From the NCBI RefSeq assembly GCF_937926365.1, contig NZ_CALAOH010000255.1, positions 106,845 to 170,844 of the forward strand: a stretch of DNA of 64,000 nt, read 5' to 3'. Source of the stretch: an uncultured Azohydromonas sp. (GTDB lineage Bacteria; Pseudomonadota; Gammaproteobacteria; Burkholderiales; Burkholderiaceae_C). Below, piece after piece: positions 50,010 through 58,385 of this stretch (the first letter of the stretch is position 1; every line of letters starts with the position of its first letter). The position numbers and the translations under genes are program-made. The notes below the pieces were generated by a model. It was given only the letters and a program-made list of their open reading frames with translations. It ran no database searches and had not been told where the DNA came from.

Positions 50010-50343
50010 GGTGCTCTCCCTCCGTGTTGAACCGTTGATGTGTCGATGTATGAAATGGTCGGGCCGCACGTGGCTTTCGGGCGTTCTTGGCAACGTTGCC
50101 GCAGCCTCGGTGGCCGTGGCACCAAGGCCGCGCCCAAGCGCGCCGGTCGGCCTTGGCGCAGCCGCGCTGCCGTGGCCGGCTCCGTTCGTTGGTGGCGCTC
50201 AGGCAAACGGCTTGTCGAGCCGCCCGCCAAGCGCACAGGGAACATGCCGGCGGGCCGAAGTTGCGGTGAAACCGAATGGTGCCAGCGCAACGACCGTAGA
50301 AGCTGCGCCGCGGCCGGTCGACACACTGCCGAAAATGCTTCGC
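50010..50343. other. intergenic region carrying operator copy 3
   Basis: About 330 bp between the Gly/Ala-rich gene and the end of the second GTPase gene. Apart from the palindrome at 50089-50100 I see no gene or repeat. Confidence 0.5.
50089..50100. promoter_or_regulatory. palindromic operator copy 3
   Basis: A perfect GGCAACGTTGCC, 80 bp upstream of the start of the Gly/Ala-rich protein, in the promoter position of that gene. Confidence 0.75.
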
Positions 50344-51002
50344 TCATGGTGTCGTCTCCCGTTGCCCCATTGCGGCATCCAGCCGCCCGGCGCTGGCGCT
50401 GATGCGCCGCAGCACTTCCTGCATGCCTTCGCCGGTGCGGTTGCTGGCGAACACCACATCGCCCGGGCTGCCGCTGCCGAGCTGCTGCAGCAGGTCCTTG
50501 CGCACGGCTGCCCTCTCCGGGCACTCCAGGCTCTCCGAGAAGGTCCGGACGACAACCACCGGCCGGCTCTGGCGCTGCAGCCGCGCGTGCAGTTGCTGAT
50601 CGGCCTGGCGCACCTTGCCCCGCACCACGAGCGCGAAAGCGTCGAACGAGCCGAACGGGAACGTGTCGAGCATCACCTGTGTCGGGTGGTTGACCGTGTC
50701 GTAGCCGGGCACGTCCGCGAACACGAAGTCCTGCCAGCGGCACAGCAGGCTCGCCTCGGGGTCCGCGGCCCAGTTGGTCGCATCGGTGTGCGTCCCCACC
50801 AGCGGCGGCGGCTCGACCTCGTTGCGCGAGAGCTTGCTCAGCAGCGACGACTTTCCCGCGTCCGGCTGCCCGAGGATTGCCACACGCCGGCCCGCGGTGC
50901 GCGCCAGCTCGCGCCGCAAGCGCTCCACGTTCGACTCCAGCACGGTCTTCGGACGCGGAGCCTGCATGGGCGGCGTGTCGTCCTCCGTGATGGCGTCGTA
51001 CA

Positions 51003-52105
51003 CTAAGTAGGACGCCATAAGTTATGTACCAGGTGGCGGAGCCAGAAGCGTGGCGAGCTCATGCCGGCCTTGCGGCGAGCTTGCCGCGGAGTCAACTTCA
51101 TCACCCAGCGAACCGCCTGGGCGGCCAGGTCGTCGATGGACTTGGCCTGCCGGTTTGCAGCCACGAGCCGCTTGAGGTCGCGCCAGAGTTGATCCATTGG
51201 ACTGAGTTCGGGCGCCTGCTTGGGCAGCCACAGCCAACGGATGCCAAGTTGCTGGGACAGGGCCTGCGTGGCACGCGCGGTATGCGCGCTGGCACTGTCG
51301 GCCAGCAGCCAGATGCACCCATGGCGCCGATAGCGCCGCCGCAGTTCGGCAAGGAAGGCCTGGGCATCGCCTTGGCGGGCTTGCCGGCGCACCAGCACGA
51401 CACGGCGCGCGGTGTGCAGGTCGATGGCCCCGAACAGCACCCGCTTGGCATTGGCGCCGGTGATGGGTACGGTGGCCTGCTTTCCCATGGGCGCCCACGC
51501 CGCACGCAACGGCGGGAACAGTCTCAGCAGCGTCCAGTCCGTACACAGCAGCACGTCGCCGGGCTGCCAGTTCGCCTTGAGCCTGCGAATCAGGCCCCTT
51601 TTTTCTGTGCCAGATGAACCTCACGCTCGCTGAAGACGTAGCGCGGGCGTTTCCAGCGCCAGCCCGCCTCGTGCAGCCGCCGGCGCAACGTGCGCTGGCT
51701 GATGTCGATGCCATCGTGTGCAGCCAGATAGTGCGCCAGCAGCGGCACGGTCCACGTCGTAGCCAAGTAGCCACAGCGCCGGGGGTCGCGCGCCATTGCT
51801 GCGGCCAGCCGCTTCGCTGTGAGCCTGGCTGCGCGCCGAGGCCTGCCGCTGCGGGGCTGGTCAACCAGCGCACTGACATCGCGCTCTTGAAGGTAGCGCT
51901 CCACCCAACGCCGAACGCTGAGTCGCGCCACCCGCACACGCCGGGCCGCTTCGCTGATCGCATGTCCTTCGGCCACCAGCAGCACCGCATCAAGCCGTCG
52001 GTAATCACGCGCCAGCCGTGCGGCAGCCAGCGCCAGCCCAAGCCGACGCCGGTCCGCTCGCGTAAAACGCCGAGCCGCCGCTCCACCATCTGCGTCCTGG
52101 TCCAT
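51003..52105 (-). CDS. IS630-family transposase made by -1 frameshifting
   Basis: The first frame (ATG 52105 to stop 51590) has HTH segments (AEGHAISEAARRVRVARLSV, GIDISQRTLRRRLHEAGWRW). At about 51600 it meets A-AAA-AAG on the minus strand. A -1 slip there continues as KRGLIRRLKANWQPGDVLLC into the second frame with the DDE residues: TDWT, WLLADSASAH and APELSPMDQLWRDLK. IS630 elements commonly express their transposase this way. The stop codon of the second frame is completed by the TA target duplication plus the next flanking base. Product about 365 residues. Confidence 0.85.
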
Positions 52106-52159
52106 GCCCGGCAATGTGCCGACCGGACTTGCCTGGTACAAGACATATGGCTACCTACT
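51006..52159 (-). mobile_element. IS630-family insertion, 1154 bp, TA duplication
   Basis: Ends are inverted repeats beginning AGTAGG on each side, with further matching blocks GCCATA and TGTACCAGG. The flanking TA is duplicated (51004-51005 and 52160-52161), the hallmark of IS630/Tc1 elements. It sits inside the coding sequence of GTPase B. Both ends and the transposase are intact, implying recent insertion. Confidence 0.9.
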
Positions 52160-52206
52160 TAGCTTGCCCAGTACGGGCGCACCGAGGAGTGCAAGCCACC
52201 ACATCT

Positions 52207-53250
52207 TCAGACGCCCAGGTGGTGCTGGAGGGCCTGCCCGGCGAGCGCGTGGCAGTCGTCGAGGAAGGCCGTCCCGGCATTGGACGTGATGGCGTAGCCC
52301 AGGCCCGCGGCCACGGCCTGGCCGAAGCCGGGGACGTAGCGCAGCAGCGACTTGGCGGTTTGACGACCGACATAGCGCTTGAGCAGCAACACCGCACCTT
52401 CGCGGGCGGCGTACTTCACCACGTTGTTGGCCAACTGCGCCACCAGTGGGATGCCCGAGCGGGCCAGGAGGTCCAGCCGCCGGTCGTCGAGCCCGTAGCA
52501 CTCGCGGATCTCCGCGAAGAGCTTGAGCAGGATGCTCAGGTCCACGGCCACGTCTGCGCCGGGGATCGGGTTGAGGCCGTTGGCCGCGCAAGCCAGTGCT
52601 GCCGTGGTGACGTACTTCTCGCAAGCCGCGCGCTTGGCGTCCAGGAAGGCGCCGGAGTACGCCTTCGCGTTGCGCAGCCAGCGCTCGCGCTTGGCGCCTT
52701 CCAGGTTCTCGGCGATGAGCTGCTGCAGCGCGTCCAGCCCGGTGCCCGTTCGGCAGCTGGTGAACAGCACCGGCACGCAGCGGCCCACGTGCCGCGAGAT
52801 GTCTTCGCGCTTGCGGCGTTCGAGCTCGGCGACTTCCACGCCGTCCTCCCAGAGCTCGTCGTGCCGGTTGACGACGTAGAGGCACACCTTGCCCATGGCG
52901 TCGAGCTCGCGGAAGAGCTCGGTGTCGGCCTGGTGCAGCTTGCCGCTGGTCACGCACAGGAACAGGTCCATCTGCCGGATGCCGAAGCGCTCGGCGTAGC
53001 CCTGCTTCGGAAACCGCTGCGTGCCGTAGCCGGGCAGGTCCACGAACTGCAAGCCGTTGACCTCGTAGCGCGCCAGCTCGACCGTCTTGTCGGTCTCGAC
53101 GCCCACTTCTGCCACCTTGCGGCCTACCATCTTGTTGATGAGCGAGGACTTGCCGGCACCGGGCTGGCCAAAAAGCGCCACCGAGACGGTCCGGGCCTTC
53201 TCCTCTTCGAGGCGACGGCGGATCTGGTCGGCGTGATGATCGATCGACAT
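52207..53250 (-). CDS. dynamin/IRG-like GTPase A with C-terminal hydrophobic helical domain
   Basis: ATG 53250 is chosen because AGGAGG lies directly upstream. The 347-residue protein has P-loop GQPGAGKSS (28-36), G3 DLPGYG (71-76) and G4 NRHD (128-131), then TSCRTGTGLDAL. The C-terminal half is helical with hydrophobic stretches (TTAALACAANGLNPIPGADV, VAQLANNVVKYAAREGAVLL, RYVGRQTAKSLLRYVPGFGQ), similar to DUF697-like tails of bacterial relatives of interferon-inducible (IRG) GTPases. Such GTPases act on membranes. It follows the viperin gene by 60 bp, and a palindrome copy lies 73 bp upstream, within the end of viperin. Confidence 0.88.
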   Translation of the reverse strand: MSIDHHADQIRRRLEEEKARTVSVALFGQPGAGKSSLINKMVGRKVAEVGVETDKTVELARYEVNGLQFVDLPGYGTQRFPKQGYAERFGIRQMDLFLCVTSGKLHQADTELFRELDAMGKVCLYVVNRHDELWEDGVEVAELERRKREDISRHVGRCVPVLFTSCRTGTGLDALQQLIAENLEGAKRERWLRNAKAYSGAFLDAKRAACEKYVTTAALACAANGLNPIPGADVAVDLSILLKLFAEIRECYGLDDRRLDLLARSGIPLVAQLANNVVKYAAREGAVLLLKRYVGRQTAKSLLRYVPGFGQAVAAGLGYAITSNAGTAFLDDCHALAGQALQHHLGV

Positions 53251-53310
53251 GGGCAACCTCCTGGTGTGTGCCGTGTGGGATGGATGGAATTTTTCCGGGC
53301 GGCGCCCGTT

Positions 53311-54336
53311 TCAGGCCGTTCCGGCAACGTTGCCGTGCGCGGTGGCCATGGGCCGATAGCGCGCGGCAAAGCGCTCGGCCAGGAAGGGCACGCTGGCAAA
53401 GGCGCGGTGCACGGTGTCGCGGGTGATGGGCTGGCTGTAGAAGTAGCTGCCCTGGGTGCCGGTGCCGTTCTGGAAGAAGCGTCCCTGCGGGTCGACCATC
53501 ACGTACGAGCCCAGCATGTCGGTGTTGTCCTCCACCGACATCCCGGCCACGCGGCCCGCATGGCGTGCCACGAAGCTGGCAAAGGCCTCGTCGTCCACGG
53601 CAAGGTTGCTGTTGACCACGGGCAGCATGCGCAGCACCTTCCAGCGGTCGGGGCGCAGCAGATCCAGTGCGCGGACCAGGTCCTCGCCGGCATTGACGGC
53701 GCTGACGACCGTGTTGATCTTCACCTGCAACCGCGGGTTCGCGGCCCGCGCCCGCCGCAGCCGCGTGGCCATGTCCGCCAGCGACAGCGTGCGGTCCCGG
53801 CTGTCGGCGCGGCCGATGCGCAGGTTGTGCGCGGTCGAGAACGAGTCCAGGCTCAGCCCCAGGACATCGAGCTGCCGGGCAAGCGCTTCAAGTGCCTCTC
53901 CTTCGGGCAGTCGCGAGCCGTTGGTGATGAGGGAGACTCGCATGCCCAGCTCCCGCGCCTGCCGCGCAATGTCGAGCACCTGCTGCGGATAGAGCATGGG
54001 CTCGCCGCCGGCGATGCTCAGTCGCACATGGGACCAGCGCAGCGTGCGGCTCAGCGCATTGGCGGTGTTGCCTGGGTGAAAGCCTGCCCACAGCGCCGAG
54101 ACCAACTCGCGAGTGGCCTGCTCGTCGCGCACCACGTCCCGCCGGCCATCCTCGCGCTGCCAGGCCGCGTAGCAGTAGCCGCAGCGGTAGTTGCAGGCCT
54201 CGGTGACGTGCCAGTTCACCACCAGCTCGTCCACAGTGATCGGCGCGGCGACGGCGGTGCGCTGGTCACGAAGGGTGGGGATGTCCATCGGCTGCGGCGC
54301 CTGGCGGCGCGGTGTCGTTTCGATGGCCGGCATCAT
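53311..54336 (-). CDS. prokaryotic viperin homologue (radical SAM)
   Basis: From ATG 54336 the protein has 341 residues. The radical-SAM motif is CNYRCGYC (Cys48, Cys52, Cys55) in VNWHVTEACNYRCGYCYA, a viperin-type context. Further family blocks are RLSIAGGEPMLYP, LDVLGLSLDSFS, VKINTVV, RWKVLRMLPVVNSN and VEDNTDMLGSYVMVDPQGRF. Viperins dehydrate a nucleoside triphosphate to a 3'-deoxy-3',4'-didehydro chain terminator that blocks phage RNA synthesis; which nucleotide is used here cannot be read. A perfect palindrome lies 30 bp upstream of the start. It is the first gene of an operon with two GTPases. The last codons contain another palindrome copy, giving Gly-Asn-Val-Ala. Confidence 0.9.
   Translation of the reverse strand: MMPAIETTPRRQAPQPMDIPTLRDQRTAVAAPITVDELVVNWHVTEACNYRCGYCYAAWQREDGRRDVVRDEQATRELVSALWAGFHPGNTANALSRTLRWSHVRLSIAGGEPMLYPQQVLDIARQARELGMRVSLITNGSRLPEGEALEALARQLDVLGLSLDSFSTAHNLRIGRADSRDRTLSLADMATRLRRARAANPRLQVKINTVVSAVNAGEDLVRALDLLRPDRWKVLRMLPVVNSNLAVDDEAFASFVARHAGRVAGMSVEDNTDMLGSYVMVDPQGRFFQNGTGTQGSYFYSQPITRDTVHRAFASVPFLAERFAARYRPMATAHGNVAGTA
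53323..53334. promoter_or_regulatory. palindromic operator copy 4
   Basis: A perfect GGCAACGTTGCC inside the last codons of viperin and 73 bp upstream of GTPase A, where it could control an internal promoter. Confidence 0.72.
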
Positions 54337-54365
54337 CGAGCGCACCTGCCGCGCAACCAGGTCTT

Positions 54366-54377
54366 GGCAACGTTGCC
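54366..54377. promoter_or_regulatory. palindromic operator copy 5
   Basis: A perfect GGCAACGTTGCC, 30 bp upstream of the viperin start and about 220 bp upstream of the divergent Card1-like gene; it may serve both. Confidence 0.75.
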
Positions 54378-54598
54378 GTGAGCGGTCCGGGCGGCCGCGG
54401 CCGGGCACACTTCGTCTGCGGATCGAATCGCCGCCGACCCGCGCAAGGCGAGCGTGCGAGGAAGTGCCCAGGAGGATGTCACCGTGCCGAGTTGCCGGCA
54501 TGCCGTCCCCGGCGCTTCCCGCCACGGCTTTCCTGCACGGCTGGCATCGGTGCGATCCAGCAAGGCGCAACGTCCCTGTTCCCGCGAGTCACCACCTC

Positions 54599-56017
54599 AT
54601 GCTCACCACCGATTCCCCCGTTCCCGAGAATGCTGTTCCTGCCGACACCGCGTCCGCCGCGGTGGCCCCTGGCGTGATGCTGTGCATCGCCAGCGGCCAG
54701 AGCCTGCCCAACGTGCTGCCGCTGCAGGTGCGTGCGTGGGACCGGCTCGTGATCTACGCCAGCCGCGACATGCGCGCAGCGGCCCAGCGGCTGGAACTGG
54801 TGGCCGGGGTCATGCGAAGGATGCGGGGGCATCCGGCCAGCGATTGCTGCGAGATCGTGGCGCTTCCCGAGGACCGCTCCTACCGGTCCCTTGCCACCTT
54901 CGCCGCGCAGGAGGTCGAGCGGCTGAGCGGCGTGTACCCGCGGCACCGCCTGTCCTTCAACGCCACGGGTGGGCAGAAGACGATGACGCTGGCATTCGCG
55001 CAGGCGCTGCGGGGCCGCGCGGACATCTTCTATTGCCAGACCGAGCGCGACTGCATCGAGCAGATCGAGCCGCTGGGGCCGGACCAAGCCCTGCCCGCCG
55101 CCCTGCTGGACCTGTATGCCTACTTGAGCGTGCAAGGCTACGTGATCAAGGGCTGCGTCCCGCTGGACGATGCGCGGGCTCTGGAGGATGTGCGCCGGCG
55201 TGCACGCCTGACGTCCACGCTGGTGCACAAGGTGGGTGAGCTGCGCAGGCAATTCCCCGATGTGCCATCAACGTTTCCCAAGGGTTCGCCGCGTTCGGTA
55301 CTGGGTGCGCTGCACGGCGCGGCGGTAGCCGCATGCGAGGCGACGCACCAGACTCGCGCGATGCCCTTCCCTGCCCGGCAGCCGCTGGCCCTGCCCGGCG
55401 AATCGGACTGGTGGGCCGTGCTTCTCGACGAAGCCACTTCCTGCGGGGTGCTTCAGACCTGGACACGTGAGGGCAACGACATCGTGTTGACCTTCTCGGA
55501 CCACAATGCCGCCGCCTACCTCGCCGGGGGGTATCTCGAAGAGTACGTGCATCTGGCCGTGCACGCGCTGGGCCTGCCGCCCGGCGCGGCGGCGCGTGGC
55601 GTGCACATGGACCTGCTGGAGCGGCACAGGGAGCGGGACGGGCGCGACTTCAACGAGCTCGACATCGCCATCACCTGGCGCAACCGGCTGCTGATCCTGG
55701 AATGCAAGGCCGGGCGCCAGTTGCTGGATCCGGGCAAGTCGCAGGACATCCTTAACAAGCTCGGACTGCTCAAGAGCCAGGTCGGCGGCAACTACGGACA
55801 TGCGTGGGTCCTGACCACGGCCAAGGTCGACGAGCAATACCACGCCCACATCCTGGAGCGCGCGCGCACAGCGCAGCTGGAGGTGGTCGACGGTCCGAAG
55901 CTGCGCAACCTGCCGCAGCGGCTGGCCCAAGCGCTTGACTGGCCCCGGCCTCCAGCCGCTGACTGGATCGAGCCGCCGCTGAGCCTGCGCAAGACGGGTA
56001 CTGCTGCCGCAAGGTAG
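54599..56017 (+). CDS. Card1/Can2-like CARF nuclease (DUF1887)
   Basis: The 472-residue protein, counted from ATG 54599 just before the fold, has an N-terminal CARF domain: GVMLCIASGQSLPNVLPLQV, then the ligand-loop FNATGGQKTM (120-129). The C-terminal PD-(D/E)XK nuclease shows GYLEEYV (311-317), FNELDIAI with Glu353 and Asp355, and LILECKAGR with Glu368 and Lys370. In Card1 and Can2, cyclic oligoadenylate binding to CARF activates cleavage of DNA and/or RNA. The signal is made by Cas10 of type III CRISPR systems, which is absent from this window. The gene is divergent from viperin and 326 bp upstream of the NE0113-family gene. An in-frame ATG at 54500 is an alternative start. Confidence 0.92.
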   Translation: MLTTDSPVPENAVPADTASAAVAPGVMLCIASGQSLPNVLPLQVRAWDRLVIYASRDMRAAAQRLELVAGVMRRMRGHPASDCCEIVALPEDRSYRSLATFAAQEVERLSGVYPRHRLSFNATGGQKTMTLAFAQALRGRADIFYCQTERDCIEQIEPLGPDQALPAALLDLYAYLSVQGYVIKGCVPLDDARALEDVRRRARLTSTLVHKVGELRRQFPDVPSTFPKGSPRSVLGALHGAAVAACEATHQTRAMPFPARQPLALPGESDWWAVLLDEATSCGVLQTWTREGNDIVLTFSDHNAAAYLAGGYLEEYVHLAVHALGLPPGAAARGVHMDLLERHRERDGRDFNELDIAITWRNRLLILECKAGRQLLDPGKSQDILNKLGLLKSQVGGNYGHAWVLTTAKVDEQYHAHILERARTAQLEVVDGPKLRNLPQRLAQALDWPRPPAADWIEPPLSLRKTGTAAAR

Positions 56018-56343
56018 AAGCACAGGCCCGGTGCCGAGCGGGCAAGCTGTGTCCCGGCGGCCTCGCCTGGCCGCCAGCACGGTCACGGGATCGCGCAGTG
56101 GACAACGGTTGCGTCCGGTACCGCCGAACGCCTCGGAGAAGCAGCGTGCCATGGCCTTGAGGAACGCGGCCGTGGCGCAGCCTTCGATGCTGCCCGGCGC
56201 TGGAGAGGCGCGGATGCTGCCACTGCCTGCCGCCGCGGTGAAGTCGCCGCAACGTTGCCGCCGCACCGGGCTGCGCCATAGGACGACGCATCATGGCGTC
56301 GAGACATCACATACCCAACCGCTGATCAAGGAGGAGCCCAGCA
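56018..56343. other. intergenic region carrying operator copy 6
   Basis: About 326 bp between the two CARF genes. Besides the palindrome at 56248-56259 and a GGAGGAG ribosome site just before 56344, nothing is evident. Confidence 0.5.
56248..56259. promoter_or_regulatory. palindromic operator copy 6
   Basis: CGCAACGTTGCC keeps the symmetric core GCAACGTTGC. It is 85 bp upstream of the NE0113-family start, fitting autoregulation if that protein is the regulator. Confidence 0.7.
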
Positions 56344-57618
56344 ATGAACAACCCGTCCACCCCGTCCGAGCCGCGCCGTGTGCTGATCTGCGTCTCCGGC
56401 ATGTCACCAGCCGTGGTGACCGAGACGCTCTACGCGCTGATCCAGCCCGAGCACGATTTCGTGCCCGACGAGATCCACGTCGTGACCACGGGCGACGGCA
56501 AGCAGGCGCTGATGGAGCAGTTGCTCGAGCCTGGCACGGGCCAGTTCCATGCCTTCATGAAACAGTGGCTGCCGCAGCGGCGGATCCTGTTCGGCGAGGA
56601 GCAGATCCACGTCATTGGCCACGAAAGCAAGGCCGAGGCGCCGGTGAAGGCCGGCATCTGGGACGGTCTCGGTGGCGCGCCCGCTGCGCGGCCTGGCCGT
56701 GTCGAGCTGCCGGATATCGTCACCGACGAGGACAACCGCGCCGCGGCAGACACGATCTTTCAAGTCATGCGCCGGCTCAAGAGCGAGCGCCCGACACGCC
56801 TGCACGCCTCCGTGGCCGGCGGGCGCAAGAGCATGAGCTTCTACATGGGCCATGCCTTCTCGCTGTTGAGCGAGCCCGGCGACAAGCTGTCGCACGTGCT
56901 GGTGAACCCGCCCTTTGAACTGCCCGCCCTGAAGTTCTACTTCCCGCCCAAGGAAGCGAAGGATGCGGTGACAGTGAAGTGGACGGACAAGGCGGGCAAT
57001 CCTCACAGCAACTGCACCAGCGAGGCCCGCATCCAGCTCGCCGAGCTGAGCGTGCTCAACCTCGGGCCGATCCTGAACGGCTTCCCCATCGACAGCTGCG
57101 ACAGCCTGGATGACGCCGTACGGCTGGCGCAGTCGGTGCTCGTGCCAGCGCCGGTGAAGATTACGCTGGAAGCGGCTGCGGGCCGCCAGCATGTGCAGGT
57201 GTGCGGGCGCAACGTCAAGCTCAAACCTCAGCAGTTCCTGGCGCTGGTGGTCTACGCGTGGGCACGGCTCCATGCGGACGACCTGCCCGAGTCCGGCGCA
57301 GTCAACCTCACGGACATCCCGATCGAGATCTGGCAGCGGATGCATGCCGTGCTGGAGAGCGCCAAGGATAGCGCGCAGCCTCCGAGCCTCGCGGCATTGA
57401 AACCGCTGCATGCCAACATCCATGGGGCCTTCAATTCCGTCTTGGGACCCGCAGCACGGCACTACCGCATCGAACTCGCCGGCCCGAAATCGAGTCCGGG
57501 CACAGCTGCCGACAAGACCGGTCCCTACCGCCTCAGTACCGACCCGGAACTCCTGGATCTGGCAGGCATGCATCGCCTGGAGCCCCTGCTGCGCCAAGCG
57601 TTCGGTATGACCGCCTGA
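56344..57618 (+). CDS. NE0113-family CRISPR-associated CARF protein, possible wHTH regulator
   Basis: The 424-residue protein begins at ATG 56344 after GGAGGAG. The CARF-like N-terminus shows VLICVSGMSPAVVTETLYAL (13-32) and SVAGGRKSM (156-164), hallmarks of the cas_NE0113 family named after Nitrosomonas europaea. The C-terminal 150 residues (VKLKPQQFLALVVYAWAR, ALKPLHANIHGAFNSVLG and a final GPYRLS) resemble a winged helix of the OmpR type. No nuclease motif is visible. A CARF-wHTH protein could be a transcription factor controlled by cyclic oligoadenylate, and a palindrome copy lies in its own promoter. The regulator role is inference. It is followed by the leader of array 3. Confidence 0.85.
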   Translation: MNNPSTPSEPRRVLICVSGMSPAVVTETLYALIQPEHDFVPDEIHVVTTGDGKQALMEQLLEPGTGQFHAFMKQWLPQRRILFGEEQIHVIGHESKAEAPVKAGIWDGLGGAPAARPGRVELPDIVTDEDNRAAADTIFQVMRRLKSERPTRLHASVAGGRKSMSFYMGHAFSLLSEPGDKLSHVLVNPPFELPALKFYFPPKEAKDAVTVKWTDKAGNPHSNCTSEARIQLAELSVLNLGPILNGFPIDSCDSLDDAVRLAQSVLVPAPVKITLEAAAGRQHVQVCGRNVKLKPQQFLALVVYAWARLHADDLPESGAVNLTDIPIEIWQRMHAVLESAKDSAQPPSLAALKPLHANIHGAFNSVLGPAARHYRIELAGPKSSPGTAADKTGPYRLSTDPELLDLAGMHRLEPLLRQAFGMTA

Positions 57619-58219
57619 AGCCCTTGCCACGGGGGGCCGACCGCCAGGTCTCGGTACGCTGCAAGCAGCCGCCGCGCGGTCGTGCTCCCTGCCCCTGCCG
57701 GAGCTTTGGGGTAACGGATTACCCGGGAAGAAAAGAGACCCGGGCAAGATCGGCTCCGAGGTTGTGCACCGCTGGCTCACCATCGCCGAGGTGCGCTCCT
57801 GGCTACTGGACGGGCCTGGAGCCAGTCGCAGCAGGGCCTGTCTGGCTTTGACCCTTGAGGACATGGAGAAAGCTTCGACGGTGCCAAGGATGCTTGATGC
57901 CGGGCCCTGCCTGTCTTTCCTATGAACACTCCCGAAAGCGGCATGCCCCCTGCTTGACCAGCATCTCCGCGTGCAGCACCGCCTGCTTCAAGCAGCCGCT
58001 GCGCCGCAAGCACCTGGACATGGCCAGCGGCGGCTCGGCCCGGACAAGAAGTCCCGAACAGCGGGTCGGATCGTAGGCAGTCACAGGAGCAGCAGACGCA
58101 GGACAGGCCGGAATTTCGTGCAAGCGCCGGGCTCGGTCATGGTCTGGTTTTCTGTGCCGAGACTCCAGCGGACGCAGGCAGCCATGATTTCATGGCTCTC
58201 CCACCCTCACCTGCCGACC
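57619..58219. other. 600-bp gap between NE0113 gene and leader 3
   Basis: No supported gene. A plus-strand fragment around 57755-57860 (VVHRWLTIAEVRSWLLDG in one frame) could be a gene remnant. Nothing else is definable. Confidence 0.35.
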
Positions 58220-58385
58220 TGAGCAGCCCTCGGTCCTTGATGGGACAATGGCCTCTTCGTGCCGTGAAAGTCCGCCATGCCGCCGCAGCGACGAGTCCTT
58301 GCGGGAGACAGCTCCCGCGACCGACCGGAAAGTTGTGAAGGGGCCCGCCAAGCCCTTGCCGCTGCTATCATTTTCGGCGCGAGCC
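58220..58385 (+). promoter_or_regulatory. leader of CRISPR array 3
   Basis: The reverse-complement counterpart of leaders 1 and 2: TGCCGCCGCAGCGACGAGTC, the hairpin GCGGGAGACAGCTCCCGC, AAAGTTGTGAAGGGGC, then CTGCTATCATTTTCGGCGCG up to the first repeat. It is on the left, so array 3 is transcribed on the plus strand. Confidence 0.88.

Larger units (their letters stand above)
50344..52204 (-). pseudogene. dynamin/IRG-like GTPase B, interrupted by an IS630 element
   Basis: Removing the IS (51006-52159) and one TA rebuilds a frame from ATG 52204: a hydrophobic start (MWWLALLGAPVLGKLVYDAI), then a GTPase with P-loop GQPDAGKSS (60-68) and G3 DVPGYD (112-117), about 234 residues in all. The original start lies two bases after the stop of GTPase A, so both belonged to one operon with viperin. 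The insertion separates the first 14-15 codons from the rest. The IS end supplies a new ATG (51018, MASYLVYDAI), so a 224-residue GTPase lacking the N-terminal membrane segment could still be made. The original full-length protein cannot. Confidence 0.85.
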
